Source: Terfezia claveryi
Taxonomy: Eukaryota; Ascomycota; Pezizomycetes; Pezizales; Pezizaceae
Assembly: GCA_015179025.1 (NCBI GenBank)
Contig: WHUX01000095.1
Span: forward strand, 140,179 to 204,178
Length of the DNA stretch: 64,000 bases
Direction of reading: 5' to 3'
The translations under genes and the position numbers were made by a program. Positions 26,509 through 38,468 of the stretch are shown one piece after another. The notes beneath the pieces were generated by a model. The model was not told where the DNA came from and ran no database searches. It saw nothing but the letters and a program-made list of their open reading frames with translations. Positions within the stretch are counted from its first letter, which is position 1. Every line of letters starts with the position of its first letter.

Positions 26509-27874
26509 TACTTGATCCCTAGGGAAAAGTTTGATAGAGTGACTTAAAATTTCCATTATGTGATGCGGCAATAGAGTTGTGATGTGAAAGGGCATTTCTC
26601 GAAGTATACATTCTTCTCTACCGTCAAGTTTTTGCAGCTTGCTTCTCTACTTCCTGATTTTTTTTGCTTCGACACGGGAGTTTGTTTCTTCTCTTTTTTT
26701 CTCTTTTTCTTCTTTCGACTTTGGGTTTTATGGCTAAGCTTACGATTTTAGATACCAATCTGTTCCAAGTTAGGAGGGACTGGGACTGATGGACTTGATG
26801 GACAAGGTACTAGTAGAATAGAGTCAGTAAATCACAAATAATGAGCAAATACGATAATTTGAAATTGGTATCGATCCACCAGGTTTGGGCTACAGATATG
26901 CTACTCTCTTCCAACCCATGAACGGAGTTACCTCGTAGACAAGCTGGTTCCCTATTTCATGCAAGGGATTCCGTTACAAGGAAGAGATACGAGCCGTTAT
27001 ACATATACGTATCCACTGCTACTTATGCAGAGGCCCTCACGCTCCTTCTGTGTCCTATTGTTACATACGGCTACGTATCAAATTAACAGCTGTTATTTGC
27101 AAATCACTACCTGTTATAACATTATATAAGTATCGAGATTCGGTAGTCTGGTATGCACGAGATTCGGGCAGCTTCTGTTTGCTTCGTAGAGAAGTTGCAA
27201 GATCTTCAATTTAGCAACTATGCTAGTAGCAGTATCGGAGACAACTAGACATCAAGGAGGTATGGATTATTTTGATTCATTCCTTTTTTTGTGAAACACA
27301 TTCTACAGGGCTTAACGGCCCTCGCAGCTCCCACGATACTGAACCCCGTGAGAAGCTTACCCCTGACTAATTTATAAGTGGCTTACCGCGATACATCCAT
27401 CATGCATACCTAAATACCTGCCAGCGACTACGGCGGGCCAAAAGTCAATTCAATACTAGCCCTGTAATGATATCCTGCGCAAGTAACGGGGTTATATGCC
27501 CTCATTTTTGCACAGCTGGGCCTGGGGGATGAGGAAAAGGTGTAGTCAAGGGTATCTCGTGCCCAGACTCTAATTACTTACGATGCAAGTTGTGATCAAT
27601 CTAACTCTCTAACGAGCAACTGACAAATCGGGTTAGAACAGCCAAATCAGGTAATCAGTTGACTTCCTAAATAGGGATCGCCAAGCCCAGCTGTGCTTAT
27701 AGTTGACCTCCTGCTATCCACCTCCTCCTGAGCCACGCTGAAGTTTTCTATAAGTTTTGTATTATTGATGTGGACTTCTTTTACTTCATGAATATTCCAT
27801 ATTCGAGGAGCAGGCTTGACTCCATTTAGGTCTTTTAGTCAACCTCTCCACGGCTTCCAAGCTGTTTCGTCAAT
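26509..27874. other. Intergenic region between MFS and RING genes
   Basis: The interval begins with the transporter's T-rich 3' flank (near 26628-26710) and ends with the promoter side of the RING gene. No open frame or RNA gene is supported. Confidence 0.5.
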
Positions 27875-30800
27875 ATGTCACAAACGCGTCGTACACATCG
27901 GTTCCAAACTCTTAGGAACGACCTCCCGTATCCCTTTGCTGCTCGGGTGGATGAAGAAACACTCAGTAACGAGCATATTGTGAGATTCTTAGTGATATGC
28001 CCCTGATATTAACGTAATTTAACCTCAAAATAAACAGGCTTGGTTCACCATTTATCTCCTCTTCGTACTCAATGATCGAGAGGGCATACGTCTATCTCGT
28101 GCCGCAATGCAAGCCCTTGCTCTACAGCCACTCCCACTCCCACTTCCATTCCCAAATTTTGGCAGGCATCATCAGTCTCTTGCAGACGTCATTGAAAAGC
28201 ATCGACCTCTCTTCAGTGTCCAGACCGAGTCTGACTTTCTAGAACAACCGATAACACTTGAGAGAGCCTTCTTCGGCTTTGTTCGTTACTTATTCCTCGA
28301 TCCTTATGAAGAGTTTCAAACCAGATTCCTTAATCGAGGATGGAACGCTTTCTTTGCTAGAAGAGCAATGAAGGCAAATTTACAGGAGCACGAAGAGGGC
28401 CCTTTAAGCTGTTTTGGCCAAATCCTGGATCCCCCCAGACCTTCCGCATATATGTCTACTGAGAGACTGAAGGAGCTTGCTTTCACTTATCCCTTTCCGA
28501 ACATATTTTCTCCATCTTTTATGGATGGGAGGGGTGCTGGGTTCTTGACTGGCCTTGTGACTCCCGTAGGGGCACGGCTCGGTATTCATGGAAGCCAGCG
28601 AGGCTCCACACGGAGACCATTTCACACAACAAATCCCAGTACTCGTCCCTTTTCTAGGCACAATCCTCAAACACCCTATATCGCCCCTAGGAATAGACCT
28701 ACTTCCCCATATATACCTCCCGGAGAAAGACCAATTTCACCCTTTACGAGCGCTTATGGCGTTTATTCTTCAGCTCCTCGAAGTCTTCCCCTAGCAATGA
28801 TTCCTATGACAAGGTCACGCCGTCGGGATCAACAAGTCCTTGCGCAAACCGGATTCGGTCCTACTACAACGACATTCAGAAGGTTTCTCCCTCAATCACA
28901 AGGGCCCAGAGCTAATATGGAGACCCAGCATCTCGCTCCTGATCATCCCTATAGATCATTACACCGAAGGACAAGACAAAGACAGCCAATACCGGGGCAC
29001 ATGCGGGATTCTGAGGACATGCGGGATTCTGAGGCAATGCGGGATTCTGAGGCACCGGTCAGTGATGCAACCCCAAATACATCAGTTAGCAGAATAGGGG
29101 AGTCCACATGGAATAGAGCCGCTTCAAATGAACAATTAGAAGAACAGGCCCCTCTGTCACCATCCATTCATACATCATCAGGTTCCCCATCTCCCAGGAT
29201 TGAGGAGGAGAGTATGATTATTGTTCGAGTAGAAAGAGATGGACAATCAGCTCGAGTGATAGTTGACTCGAATGACTCTGGAAGGCGAGGAAGGCGCGTG
29301 CCAAGTTTCCAACAGGATCTCGGTGGTATCATGGATCCGGATGAGTGCACAATATGCAAGGGAAGTTGGAGTTGGATCAAAGGGAATAATACTGGAGCGC
29401 CTCAAACCAGCCCGGCAGACTGGCGACTGGTAAGGCTACCATGCAAGCATACTTACCATGAAGAATGTCTGGCGAGATGGTTCCTGATAAGTCCCCTAAA
29501 TCTTTACTTGTAATAATCAAAGGCTGATTTATGACAGTCTTTACGCCGCTAGCAGCTGTCCAACCTGCCGGAGGGAATATACATCCAGTGACTGGATGAA
29601 TCAGATGGTTGAGTTAGGGAGGAAAGTTAGCTTTGTTGAACCAGCTACAGGCACACCAGCACAGCCAGAGACGCAGCCTATTCCGCAGACCAGTGCAGAT
29701 CAATCATCTGGAGATGGAGATGCTAGCCAAGGCGCAAATTCCACTAGAAGTTCCTCATCAGCTACTTCTTTGACTGTGATACGGCAAACCGAGCACCCCT
29801 CCCTTGAAGATGGAGTATACCGCCAACAAATTAATGAAATAGAGGTAAGTCAACGATATGGCCGTATTCGAATGCTTGTTTGACACATCGGCTTTAGTTC
29901 TCCGAAGACATAGAGCAAGAGCAGTTTGATGGAAGCCGTTCTTCGTCTACTACTTCGGCATTCTCCATGATAGCGAACCCACTGGAAGAAATATCTGCAG
30001 ATTTTTACAGCTTGCCGAGGGCGGATTCCAATGGCGAGACAAGTACTCAGTCGAGTAAGTCGAGTAGCACAGAGTCTCTTGACAGCTATACCTATGACGT
30101 GGTTACTGCCATGCAAATACTGGACCTAGCCGAGCTCCTGGATGCGGAACCGGAACTGGAAGTATCTCCAGAATCAATCCTCACCCTGAGTGACTCGGAA
30201 GAATCTGAGACAGATCGAGACCTGGGAGTGACAGAGACCACAGTTGTAGAAACCATAGTTGATGACGTACGTGCCTCTTCGTCTCAGGAAGGTCGAAGCA
30301 TATCTACCATATCGAGGCCCCACAGCGTTACCGACAACCATGCTATGGAAACTAGTTTGGAGCGTTCTTCAAGCAGGGCTAGTGTCTCCTCTTCAATGTC
30401 TAGAATTCCGCGGGTACGTAGGCCCTAGAATCCCTTAAATTACAAGGTTTCTAAGCGTGGTGAAGATGACATTATCGAGAGTGTCGATGACCATGAATGA
30501 TAGTGTCATCAGCAGGCTAGCTCCCACACCATATCGAGAGAGAACCCGCTCTGCAACAGTAACTGACAACCGATCTACCCGATCGGCCAGTTCAGCATCA
30601 CAGAACACTACTATATCAGTCGGGGCAGTTACAATGAGAGAACGCATAGTTAGCAGTAGGGTAAAGTCGAGACTTCCTTTACCATTTTCCACTGGATCTA
30701 CGACACCACACGCACATCCACAGAGAGAAACTACCGGGAGCGCAAGTCTGCGCATCAACAGACTTTCAACTCGGACGCCGGATCGAAGCCTTCGAAATGA

Positions 30801-30984
30801 AAACTTTAGCCGGTCAAGTGACCGACCTTCGATCTCTCGTTTATCCTGCTCTTCGACACCAGGTTTCCTGAGGCCAACTAAGAGCTCAGAAGCAAAAGCC
30901 AGTCCGCAAAGCCCTATCAAAACCGAACGGCAGAAAAACGTCACACCATCAAAACCACCAGCGAGAAGGCCCTCATGGAGGTGA
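27875..30984 (+). CDS. RING-H2 finger protein, probable E3 ubiquitin ligase (about 966 aa)
   Basis: Five exons (27875-27979, 28038-29509, 29556-29844, 29898-30413, 30466-30984) total 2901 nt, exactly 967 codons. Introns are 46-58 bp. The start is the ATG of MSQTRRTHRF. A conserved-looking N-terminal part (AWFTIYLLFVLNDREGIRLS) is followed by a long Ser/Pro/Arg-rich middle. Next comes a RING-H2 finger with CTIC, then CKHTYHEECLARWF, then CPTC after the third exon junction, so all eight metal ligands are present. Such proteins bring E2 enzymes to substrates; no substrate is suggested here. The rest is a Ser/Thr-rich, partly acidic tail. The last junction is the least certain. Without it the frame stops at 30428. 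With a 52-bp intron and acceptor GAAG it runs into an Arg/Ser-rich frame ending RRPSWR. An 18-bp triplicated segment lies in exon 2. Confidence 0.75.
29001..29054 (+). repeat. 18-bp coding tandem repeat (MRDSE-x)
   Basis: Three head-to-tail 18-bp units starting ATGCGGGATTCTGAGG encode MRDSED, MRDSEA and MRDSEA inside the RING protein's disordered middle. The first copy differs at its last bases, while the second and third are identical. Confidence 0.95.
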
Positions 30985-32639
30985 TGTACTGTGGGACATA
31001 TATTGATGGACATAAACGAGTTATCGCTGGATGCGCTATAAAATCCGGAGATAACGTTGGAGGGAATGATAGCTCTGATTAAATACCAGGGACTGTAGCC
31101 GCCATCGGTGGACTAACTCAATGACATGGGTCACGATGTTCCTTTATTTTCTTTGCTACTTTTGTTTTTCGTTTTTCATGGTTCGCTTTGATATCCGATA
31201 ATTCGTATGTGTCGTCTTTCACACAGATATTTCCTATACAAGGGTGAATGTGTATATTACCGCTACCCCAGCACTCTTTCGCTTTTGTAATAGACTATAA
31301 ATGGATGGAAGTTAGGTTTGCTCAACCTAGACGGTATCACTATGAGCGGTTGGTATGAATTAAAATTAGTTTTTCTCCATGTCTTGTTCAGGGTAACTAG
31401 GCCATATCAAGTGCAACGCTTGATGGGGAAGCCTTCAGATCACCACAGCTTTCCCTTTTGAGAAACTACATGTAACATCGCCCATCAGCCTGGATATTGC
31501 CCGTGGATATAATATAACAATGTATCCAAGACAAATCACGGGGCTTTATGCTAATTTTACCGGTCGTTACTTTGGCGAAACAAGCACATCAATTGCTAAC
31601 CTATGGGGTTATCTTCCTTGCATTCGCTCACCAATACTAGAATGACAAAAAATAACCAATTTTGAGTAGACAGGAAGAAGAAAACCATTATCGCTATATA
31701 TGTACAGAAGAGTATGTACGTACAGTACATACTTTAACTGTATTTTTACGAGGTTATGAGTGGAGGAATCTGTATTCAAAAAAATTAAACAAAGGCTTCT
31801 CTACCGTAGCTAGCTATCGCTATAGGAGATCGAGGCTTATGGTGCTAGTGTATTCTATAGACTTTTAAAAAGGGAATAAACGTGGACGCAATGCTGCTCG
31901 TCCTCATCCTGCACGGGAATCCCCTGGCTTATCCCTTGTTCACAATCACTTTCCTTCTAGGGCGACTGGCAAGAGTATATTTCCTACATCAACTAAATCT
32001 TATCTCTCATCCCCCGCTCGGAGATAGAAACTTCCGTATTGTTAGTCCTTGGGTGTTATTGTGATAGGTGCAGTTGGTAGTTCCAAGATGAAGCAGTTCC
32101 TTACAAGTGAAGACAATACGTAGAGAGAGCTCCAAGATAAATATAACTGTTAACAACTATTTATGTACAAAGTACACTTGCAGCAAAAGTATGCTTCCTC
32201 CATGTCCTAGGTATTCTATTTCCAGTTTCTACTTGCTCAAAATAGCAGAGAATGAGTGAGGGAAATTCCATAACCTGACTCAAGTTTCGGCTGCTCCGAT
32301 ACTATAAAAGATAGATAGTAATATTCATATATTCCTATTTATTTTTCCAATCCTCGCTCCTGCAATAACGATAGCAACAGTAGCATCAGCAACAACAACC
32401 AATATACCTAGCTAAAAGAAACCCAAACCCCATTCAAGTTTTGATTTACAACCAACAGGCCCCAGAGAGAGAAAAAAAAAGAAAAGAAAAAAAGAAAAAA
32501 AAATATAGATAATGAAACCTACATCAAAAGCCAGAAAACAAAGAAAAAGCAAGGCCTACACGCCATCATCATCAACACCCAAGTCAAGAAAAAAGAAAGA
32601 AAATTGATACACGAGAGAGGATGCATCAAGAGCAAGCCA
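30985..32639. other. Intergenic region, convergent gene ends
   Basis: This lies between the 3' end of the plus-strand RING gene and the 3' end of minus-strand GCD1 and its overlapping frame. It contains A/G-rich tracts near 32466-32505 and one reverse-oriented TTACCCTGAA (31387-31396). No gene is supported. Confidence 0.5.
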
Positions 32640-33245
32640 CTAGCCCATACTCTTGCTCCTCCCCCACGACAACCTCCTCTTTATTCTCGACCAAAACCTC
32701 TCATTCCCACTAGGACCGCTCCCGCGATGACTACTATCCGCACTGCCACTAGCCCTAACACCACTATCACTTGCTGACCTTGAATGCACTCTCTGCCCCA
32801 TACTCTGCATGGAGCTCGGCCTACGCTGTGATGAGAGGGCAGCGGTGATAACATCAGCTAGTAGTTGTTCTTTCGGTGGCATTCTCGGCGTCGCCGGGGC
32901 CGATTTTGGAGAGGAGGGTTTCGAGTTTGGCGTTGGTCTTGCTTGGTATCCGATTTTTATTACGCCCTGCTCCATCATATTTGGTGCGGGAGTGATTTCT
33001 GGTGATGCATCATCCTCCGGCACTGTCTCCAGTGGCTCACCTCCTTTTCTCGGCTGCGTATCTATTGACAGCTCCACCGTCTCCCTCGTGCCCGCTTGCA
33101 CCTCCTGAAGACCCACCACACCCAAACCCCTTTCAATCACCTCAACACCCTCAACCACCCTAGCCACCTCACCCCTGTCGCCCCCATTATTGCTCTCACA
33201 CTCCTCATCCCCCTCCACCTCCCCCTCATCCCCCCGGCCAGTCAC
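32640..33245 (-). CDS. 201-codon open frame overlapping the GCD1 stop codon
   Basis: A long minus-strand frame overlaps the last 4 nt of GCD1. It is open back only to a TGA just upstream and begins with GTG; the first ATG is near the middle (MMEQGVIKIGYQ). The composition looks like protein: Glu/Gly-rich at first, then Ser/Pro-rich (SPKSAPATPRMPPKEQLL), ending with a basic stretch ERFWSRIKRRLSWGRSKSMG. No family is recognised. Either it is a C-terminal extension of GCD1 with one base missing before 33242, or the last exon of a separate or alternatively spliced gene, or a chance frame. One added base would fuse it to GCD1, the same direction of change as other frame breaks in this window. Confidence 0.4.
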   Translation of the reverse strand: MTGRGDEGEVEGDEECESNNGGDRGEVARVVEGVEVIERGLGVVGLQEVQAGTRETVELSIDTQPRKGGEPLETVPEDDASPEITPAPNMMEQGVIKIGYQARPTPNSKPSSPKSAPATPRMPPKEQLLADVITAALSSQRRPSSMQSMGQRVHSRSASDSGVRASGSADSSHRGSGPSGNERFWSRIKRRLSWGRSKSMG

Positions 33246-35519
33246 TTCGACTTTGCCGCTTCACCCCCACTTTTCTCGTCCTTTGCTCGACCAACCGGCA
33301 TCTTCTCAATAACCGTCCCTGTAGGCAAGTTGACGAGTCTAGCTACCACATTCTCACCTCCAGATGGTGATGTAGCCTTTACATACACCTTCTTGTCCGG
33401 TCCTGCCTGAGGTTTTGAGCTAATCGGTAATGGTAACGGTATCGAAGCTGGTGTTGTCAAGGAAAAAGTAGAAGACCCAGCCTTCTTTGGCTGTGTGACA
33501 GCCTCCTCAGCTTTTTCATCATCACTCTCCTCTTCCTCCTCGTCCTTCTCACTCTCACTCTCACTATAATCCTCACCCGCCTCGTCGCTTCCCCACCCAC
33601 TCCCTACCGCCTCATCGTCCACTCCGTCTAACACCACCAGCCTCTCGCCTCTCGCCTCCGTCTCCTCCTCAACTCCATAGCCATGCCCAATCTCACAATC
33701 CCTCAAATCACTTCCCTTTCCGACCCTCGCCCCACGGCCAAGTATGCACTTGTCCAACTTCACATTCTCCTCAATCACACACCCTTCCAGCAAGACACAG
33801 TCCATAAGCCTAACACCTTTGCGAATTGTGACATTTGGCCCAAGAACACATCGCTTAATAATACACTTCTCCATTACAGTGCAGTTAGGCCCAAGCAAGC
33901 AGTCTTGCGATGTAATTGTCGTCTTCTCTGCAATGTTACACGTGAGGTCAATTTTCGGCTGTGCGTGTGTTTCTGCCCCAGCTTCCACCGTATTTGCTGA
34001 GGTGGCAGGCTGTCCTGGAAGTGCAACATCGGTTTTCGCCAATTGCAAACATGTCTCCCGGAAAAGCTGTGGGGTATCCACACGCCTAATGAATGGTGTG
34101 GGTGGTGTTGCACTAGGGGCATATTCCTGTGGCGTCAACACGGCGGTGATTTTCGGAATCCGGCTCAACAATTGTTCCAGGGGTCTCAATGGTTGAAGGC
34201 TTGAAAGGCTTGCCGACATGGACTGCGGTGGAGTGGGAGTCGAATTTCCTGTGGTATCATGACTGTCACTCCGCTTATGTCCAGTTACTCTAGAAACAAA
34301 CTTCGGCGGTGTTCCAGCACCATGAAATCCAGTGATTTTCTTGAGATTGGATACCTGAGTAGTGCTCCTCCCGCCAACATCAAAATCCTCTTCCTCATCT
34401 TCAGCATTGTCGACACCGTCATTACCAGCAGATCGAGGACGCTTCGTAAGGATTCCTTCCAAGCCCATCTTTTCTCCAAGACCCTTTTGCCACGTGCATT
34501 TTGCGAGCCAGGGGATAACATCATCCTTGAGGCTGTTCAACTTGGGGTTTGCCTTGATGAATTCGAGGACCCAGTGTGGGAAGATGTAAATGTGTGCATC
34601 TCGGTGGGTGTGTGTCCGAAGAGAAACTTGGGGATGCCGGCTCAATAGACTATGCCTTATTGGGTAATCAGACGAGTCTGTAACGCCTTTGAGGGCGGCA
34701 GGAGGGTGCGTTTGGAGAAGTGAATGTACTGTGGTCGTGGATGGTGTGAAAGATGCAGCACTAGTAAAGGAATTGTAAAGAGCCTGAGTGCTTTTTGTTC
34801 GAGCCGGAGTGATGATAAGGGCGTCGGTTTCTGTTGATACATTAGCAGCAGTCTCCCACCATAATATTGTGCGGGAATAACAGCCTTACCCTGACCCTTC
34901 ACCGCACCTTCACCCCCAACTCCATACCAAACCCCTAGCATCCCTCTCCTTCCGTCTCTTCCATCCTCACCGCTCCTGTGGCCTGACCCACCACCACCAA
35001 ACGCTGCTTGCTCTAACATCCACACCTGCACAAGATTCGACAATCCCATCCCCTGTGCCACAATGTCACAAGGCAGCACTATAAAGTCACCTTTAATCCA
35101 CAATTTGCTATGAGCAACCCTGAGGACATCAGCTGACTGGAGACTATCGTTCAGCGAGCTCGGGGCTTCAATTTGCGTATCAATGTTCTTCCAATAGTGG
35201 TTGAGTGATGTACTTGTGAAGGCTGAAGATTTGAAGTGTGATTGGATTTGAGAATGGTGTTCTTGCAGAGTGAGAATGAGGATGGCTGTGAGGTGGATGG
35301 AATTAGCCAAGGGATGTGTGTATGAGGGGGGTGGTTTCGAGTATACGGACACTTTACACCGGCTTTCTCGCAGTAGTCGAGGGCGTAGTATACCATAGGC
35401 CTGTTTGCTACAGGGAGAAGGGCTTTGGGCATGTCATCTGGCTGGGTGTATGGATACAAGCTAGTCCCACCCCCACATAGAATGACAGCCTGGAAGCCGA
35501 GGCCTACCACGGCTGGCAT
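33242..35519 (-). CDS. GCD1: eIF2B gamma subunit (GCD1-like)
   Basis: Three exons (35519-35360, 35285-34890, 34830-33242) total 2145 nt, 715 codons, with GT-AG introns of 74 and 59 bp. The N-terminal nucleotidyltransferase-like domain reads FQAVILCGGGTSLYPYTQ, MPKALLPVANRPMVYYALDY and GDFIVLPCDIV. The C-terminal left-handed beta helix has hexapeptide-like repeats (TITSQDCLLGPNCTV, IIKRCVLGPNVTI, CVLLEGCVIEENV, CILGRGARVGKG). This is the gamma subunit of the guanine-nucleotide exchange factor for eIF2, a cytosolic regulator of translation initiation. Compared with yeast Gcd1 it has extra low-complexity stretches: a Gly-rich loop near residue 130, a Ser/Pro insert between the domains, and an acidic tail. 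The ATG at 35519 puts the conserved motif at residue 9. It is divergent from PEX22 across an 840-bp shared promoter region. Confidence 0.86.
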
Positions 35520-36362
35520 GGCTGGCGTGCAGTTGCTTGACGGTGTTGTTTGGGGGATTGTGATGGGGGATTGTGACGGGGGACTGTGATGGGGTTTGAG
35601 GTGCTGGATGCCCGTTTGTGGGCAGGCAGGTTTATGGGTATATATGTATAGGTATATAGGTATATTTGTGAGGCTTCCGCATCATGCACCACGAAGGAGC
35701 CTTGGCGCTGATTACCTAAGCAGCGGCAGTCATGTGTTCAGTGGCGTTTCCTGGCCCTGAGGTAGGTAGCCCTGCTGCCTTCCTTGAGCTCCACATGAAG
35801 CTTGAGGGATTGCCTGTACGCCATCACCATCGTCACCAAATATCCTCCAAAGTGCCTCCTCCTCCCCCTGTCCCTCCCCTCCCCCTCTCCCCTCCCCCAG
35901 TGCTTCCCCCTGCTAAAGTAGCCATCTCCCATCAATCCTTCCATCCCTTCCATCCCCATCCCCAACACCGCCAGCACACGCACCCTATATACACAGCACT
36001 GCTGCAAGACAAGGGATCCTGCGTGCTGCGTGTGGCACATTAAAAACAAATACAGAATCCTGATCTCCCAGCCTCCCTCAATTCGACTTCAGCCCGCTCG
36101 TTTCAGTTCGAATCCCTTGTTGACCTATAAACGAAGATCATCATCACACCTGCCGCTGCCGCTGCAGCAGTACCCCGGTAACCGTACCAAACCGGCCCAT
36201 GTGAATAGGAAACCTGCCTCACTCAAACATCAACTCCGATTCAGCTCCCTCAGGCTTGCATCTCATCTATCGAACGAGACATCACACAACATAATACCCG
36301 TCCTCACTGCTTCGAATTCTAATACCCCACCTGCACTCCTCAATACACCCCCTCCCCTCATC
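35520..36362. promoter_or_regulatory. Bidirectional promoter region, GCD1 / PEX22
   Basis: 843 bp separate the two divergent start codons. The middle has a strong pyrimidine tract on the plus strand (about 35850-35910, runs of CCTCC and CCCCTCC). Such CT-rich tracts are common just upstream of fungal transcription starts. A TATAT-rich stretch near 35637-35668 lies on the GCD1 side. The exact transcription start sites cannot be told from sequence. Confidence 0.45.
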
Positions 36363-37515
36363 ATGAGCCCCTCCCGCTCCTCCCGCAGCTGGCGCTCCAA
36401 ATCCGTCCTCGTCCCTCTCGCCCTCTCCGTCGCTGCCGCCGCCACCGCCGCCGGAATCTGGCTCTGGCTCGACGACCACGACCACCACCACCACCACCAC
36501 TCGCATGACGTGCCCTCGGACTCTGAACACGAGTCCGACACCGGTGGACGCTCCTACTCCATGCTTAGTGAAGCCCGCTCTAAACGCCAACACGACCAGC
36601 TCCGAACCTCCTCTGGTACTGGTGTCAGGGGTAGCCCCTCCTCAAGAACCCCCACCCAACCCTCCTTGGGCACCACCCCCGACTCCTCTACCCGTCCCCC
36701 CCTATCCCGAGTCGACGAGGAGTCGGAGCGAGAACACTCAAGAAACCTATCTTCCGTCCCATTAGGAATAACCTCCCCGCCAGCGCTAGCTCAGGCGGAC
36801 GGACATACATCCCCCCGTCAAGACCCGCACCGTCGCGTTCGTTGTGTCTGCCAAATCCGCGGCATCAAATACCCTCCTTACCCTTCTCCCTAATCCACTG
36901 ACCATTCCTTCAAACACTACCCTCCACATCTTGATCTATACACCTACACTCACCCAGTCCGCCCCAGCCGGTACTCCTTATGCAGAAAATACACAAGCTC
37001 AACCTCCCCCGCCATCGAAAATCCACGAATTAGCCTACTCGATCCTCCCAGTTACGTATCCAAAGGAATATATCCTCCCCTATACTACCCACCCCACAGG
37101 CACCTCCTCGCTGCTCCACCATCTCTTCCCCGAGGTGGTATATATTGAGGAAACACTCGCTGGTGAGGGCGGGGGGGTTCTTAGGGACTTGATCTCGAAA
37201 GGATGGGTGAGGGAGGGGATTGTGGTGCTTGGGACGGGGCCGGGGGCCATTGGTGGGAAGGGGGCGCAGGATCCTGCATTAGCGGGGTTGGTGGACTCGA
37301 GTGATGATGAGGGGATTGAAAAAATTGGGTATGGGGAAGCGGGGGTTAAGGGGAAGGAGAAGGCTGTGGGGGAGAAGGCTGTGCAGAAGGGGAAGAGGTG
37401 GTGGGAAGAGCCAGGGTGGGATGGCGGGAGAGGAGGAGGAAGTGTACTTGAACGGTCCTATTTGGCTGAGGATTGGCAAAGGAGGGTGGTGGATAGGAAG
37501 TGGGAGGGGAGTTAG
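36363..37515 (+). CDS. PEX22-like peroxisomal membrane protein
   Basis: Two exons (36363-36755, 36790-37515) give 373 codons. The N-terminus is a short basic stretch (MSPSRSSRSWRSKS) followed by one hydrophobic helix (VLVPLALSVAAAATAAGIWLWL), then an Asp/His-rich segment and a disordered Ser/Thr linker. The C-terminal domain begins VKTRTVAFVVSAK and contains LHILIYTPTL, LLHHLFPEVVYIEETLAG, GWVREGIVVLG and GLVDSSDDEG. These match fungal Pex22, which anchors the ubiquitin-conjugating enzyme Pex4 on the peroxisome for receptor recycling. The two frames are joined here by a 34-bp GT-AG intron. It ends exactly at the TAG that would stop the downstream frame, which supports the splice, but 34 bp is very short. 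A frame error is the alternative. The upstream frame extends to 36030, but this ATG precedes the membrane helix directly. Confidence 0.7.
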
Positions 37516-37854
37516 TGGTGGGGACTTGCAGAGGAGGTGTGCTTGAGGTATGCATCCATAAAATTTTTGGAAAGTTTAAAGACACTTGGTGTGAGGCATG
37601 GATTCAAAAGATGTGTAGCTATGGGCGAGGGTACAAGGGTGGTATCTATTTGCTTTCGAATTGCCTTTATTGATTATTCGTTCTATCACCTACCCTATTT
37701 TTGGAGTTTTTTTTTTTTTTTTTGTCCTTCATTACGTTGTTAGCTATGAGCGTGTGATACCTTTTTTTAGTGTGTAGAGAGCGAGAAGCTGGGTGTAGAG
37801 AGTGAGCGAGAAAACCTCTTGAATTCAAGTAGTATACATACATATATATATATA
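37516..37854. other. PEX22 3' flank
   Basis: This holds a T run near 37709-37724 and an AT-rich stretch with TATATATA that borders the inserted MITE. No gene is seen. Confidence 0.5.
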
Positions 37855-38086
37855 CAGTTAGGTGGCAATGAATTTGGTACCCCCCTTGCATTAGAGTCCT
37901 GCATTAGCATCCATTTAGCACACATATTATAGGTTTAAAGCGTGCTGCATACTCGCCCTCTGTTATATCCTTCCTTATATCAGAGTCCTGCATTAGCACA
38001 TATTTAGTATATATATTATAGGTTTAAAGCATGCTGCATACTCGCCCCCTGTTATGCGGGGTACCAAATTCATTGCCACCTAACTG
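37855..38086. mobile_element. Tc1/mariner-type MITE with 29-bp inverted ends
   Basis: The 232-bp element starts CAGTTAGGTGGCAATG and ends with the exact reverse complement. The 29-bp inverted repeats lie at 37855-37883 and 38058-38086. It is flanked on both sides by TA inside a TATATATA stretch, the target duplication typical of Tc1/mariner elements. There is no coding capacity. The interior is a direct duplication of a 74-bp segment (37893-37966 and 37982-38055, about 90% alike), each copy ending CTGTTAT. It is therefore a non-autonomous element that needs a transposase from elsewhere. Confidence 0.9.
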
Positions 38087-38436
38087 TATATATATATAAT
38101 TCCCTAGCCCTGCACCTTCGCGCCTAATTTGCCCGCCGATTTGCCCCCCGTTCTGCATGCAATGCAACGATATAAGTAGATGGAACTTTTTGGTGTTGAA
38201 TGATGGTATTTGCGTTTTTTTTTGTTTTTTTTTTCCACTTAATTGTTTCGAAATCTATGAATGAGGTAGGCGGGTGTTCTTTCATTTTACTTTTCTTCTC
38301 TCATTGTTGTTTTTTTGTTTTGTTTTGTTTTTGTTTTGTTTTATTCTCAGACTAAGAGTGCAGCCAACACTTTCTTCTTCCTCCGTGGGGTATGTACCGG
38401 TACTTAGTTACGGCCAGCCATGTCATGCTCAGCAGT

Positions 38437-38468
<32 letters not shown>

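Noticed and set aside
30435..31013. 192-codon minus-strand frame opposite the RING gene tail
   Set aside because: It overlaps the plus-strand frame that joins in phase to the RING gene; no homology, and its Leu/Val/Arg composition fits the antisense of an Arg/Ser-rich exon.
36263..36593. Minus-strand Trp/Val-rich frames opposite the PEX22 5' exon
   Set aside because: They are the antisense of the His/Asp codon run (CAC/GAC) in PEX22.
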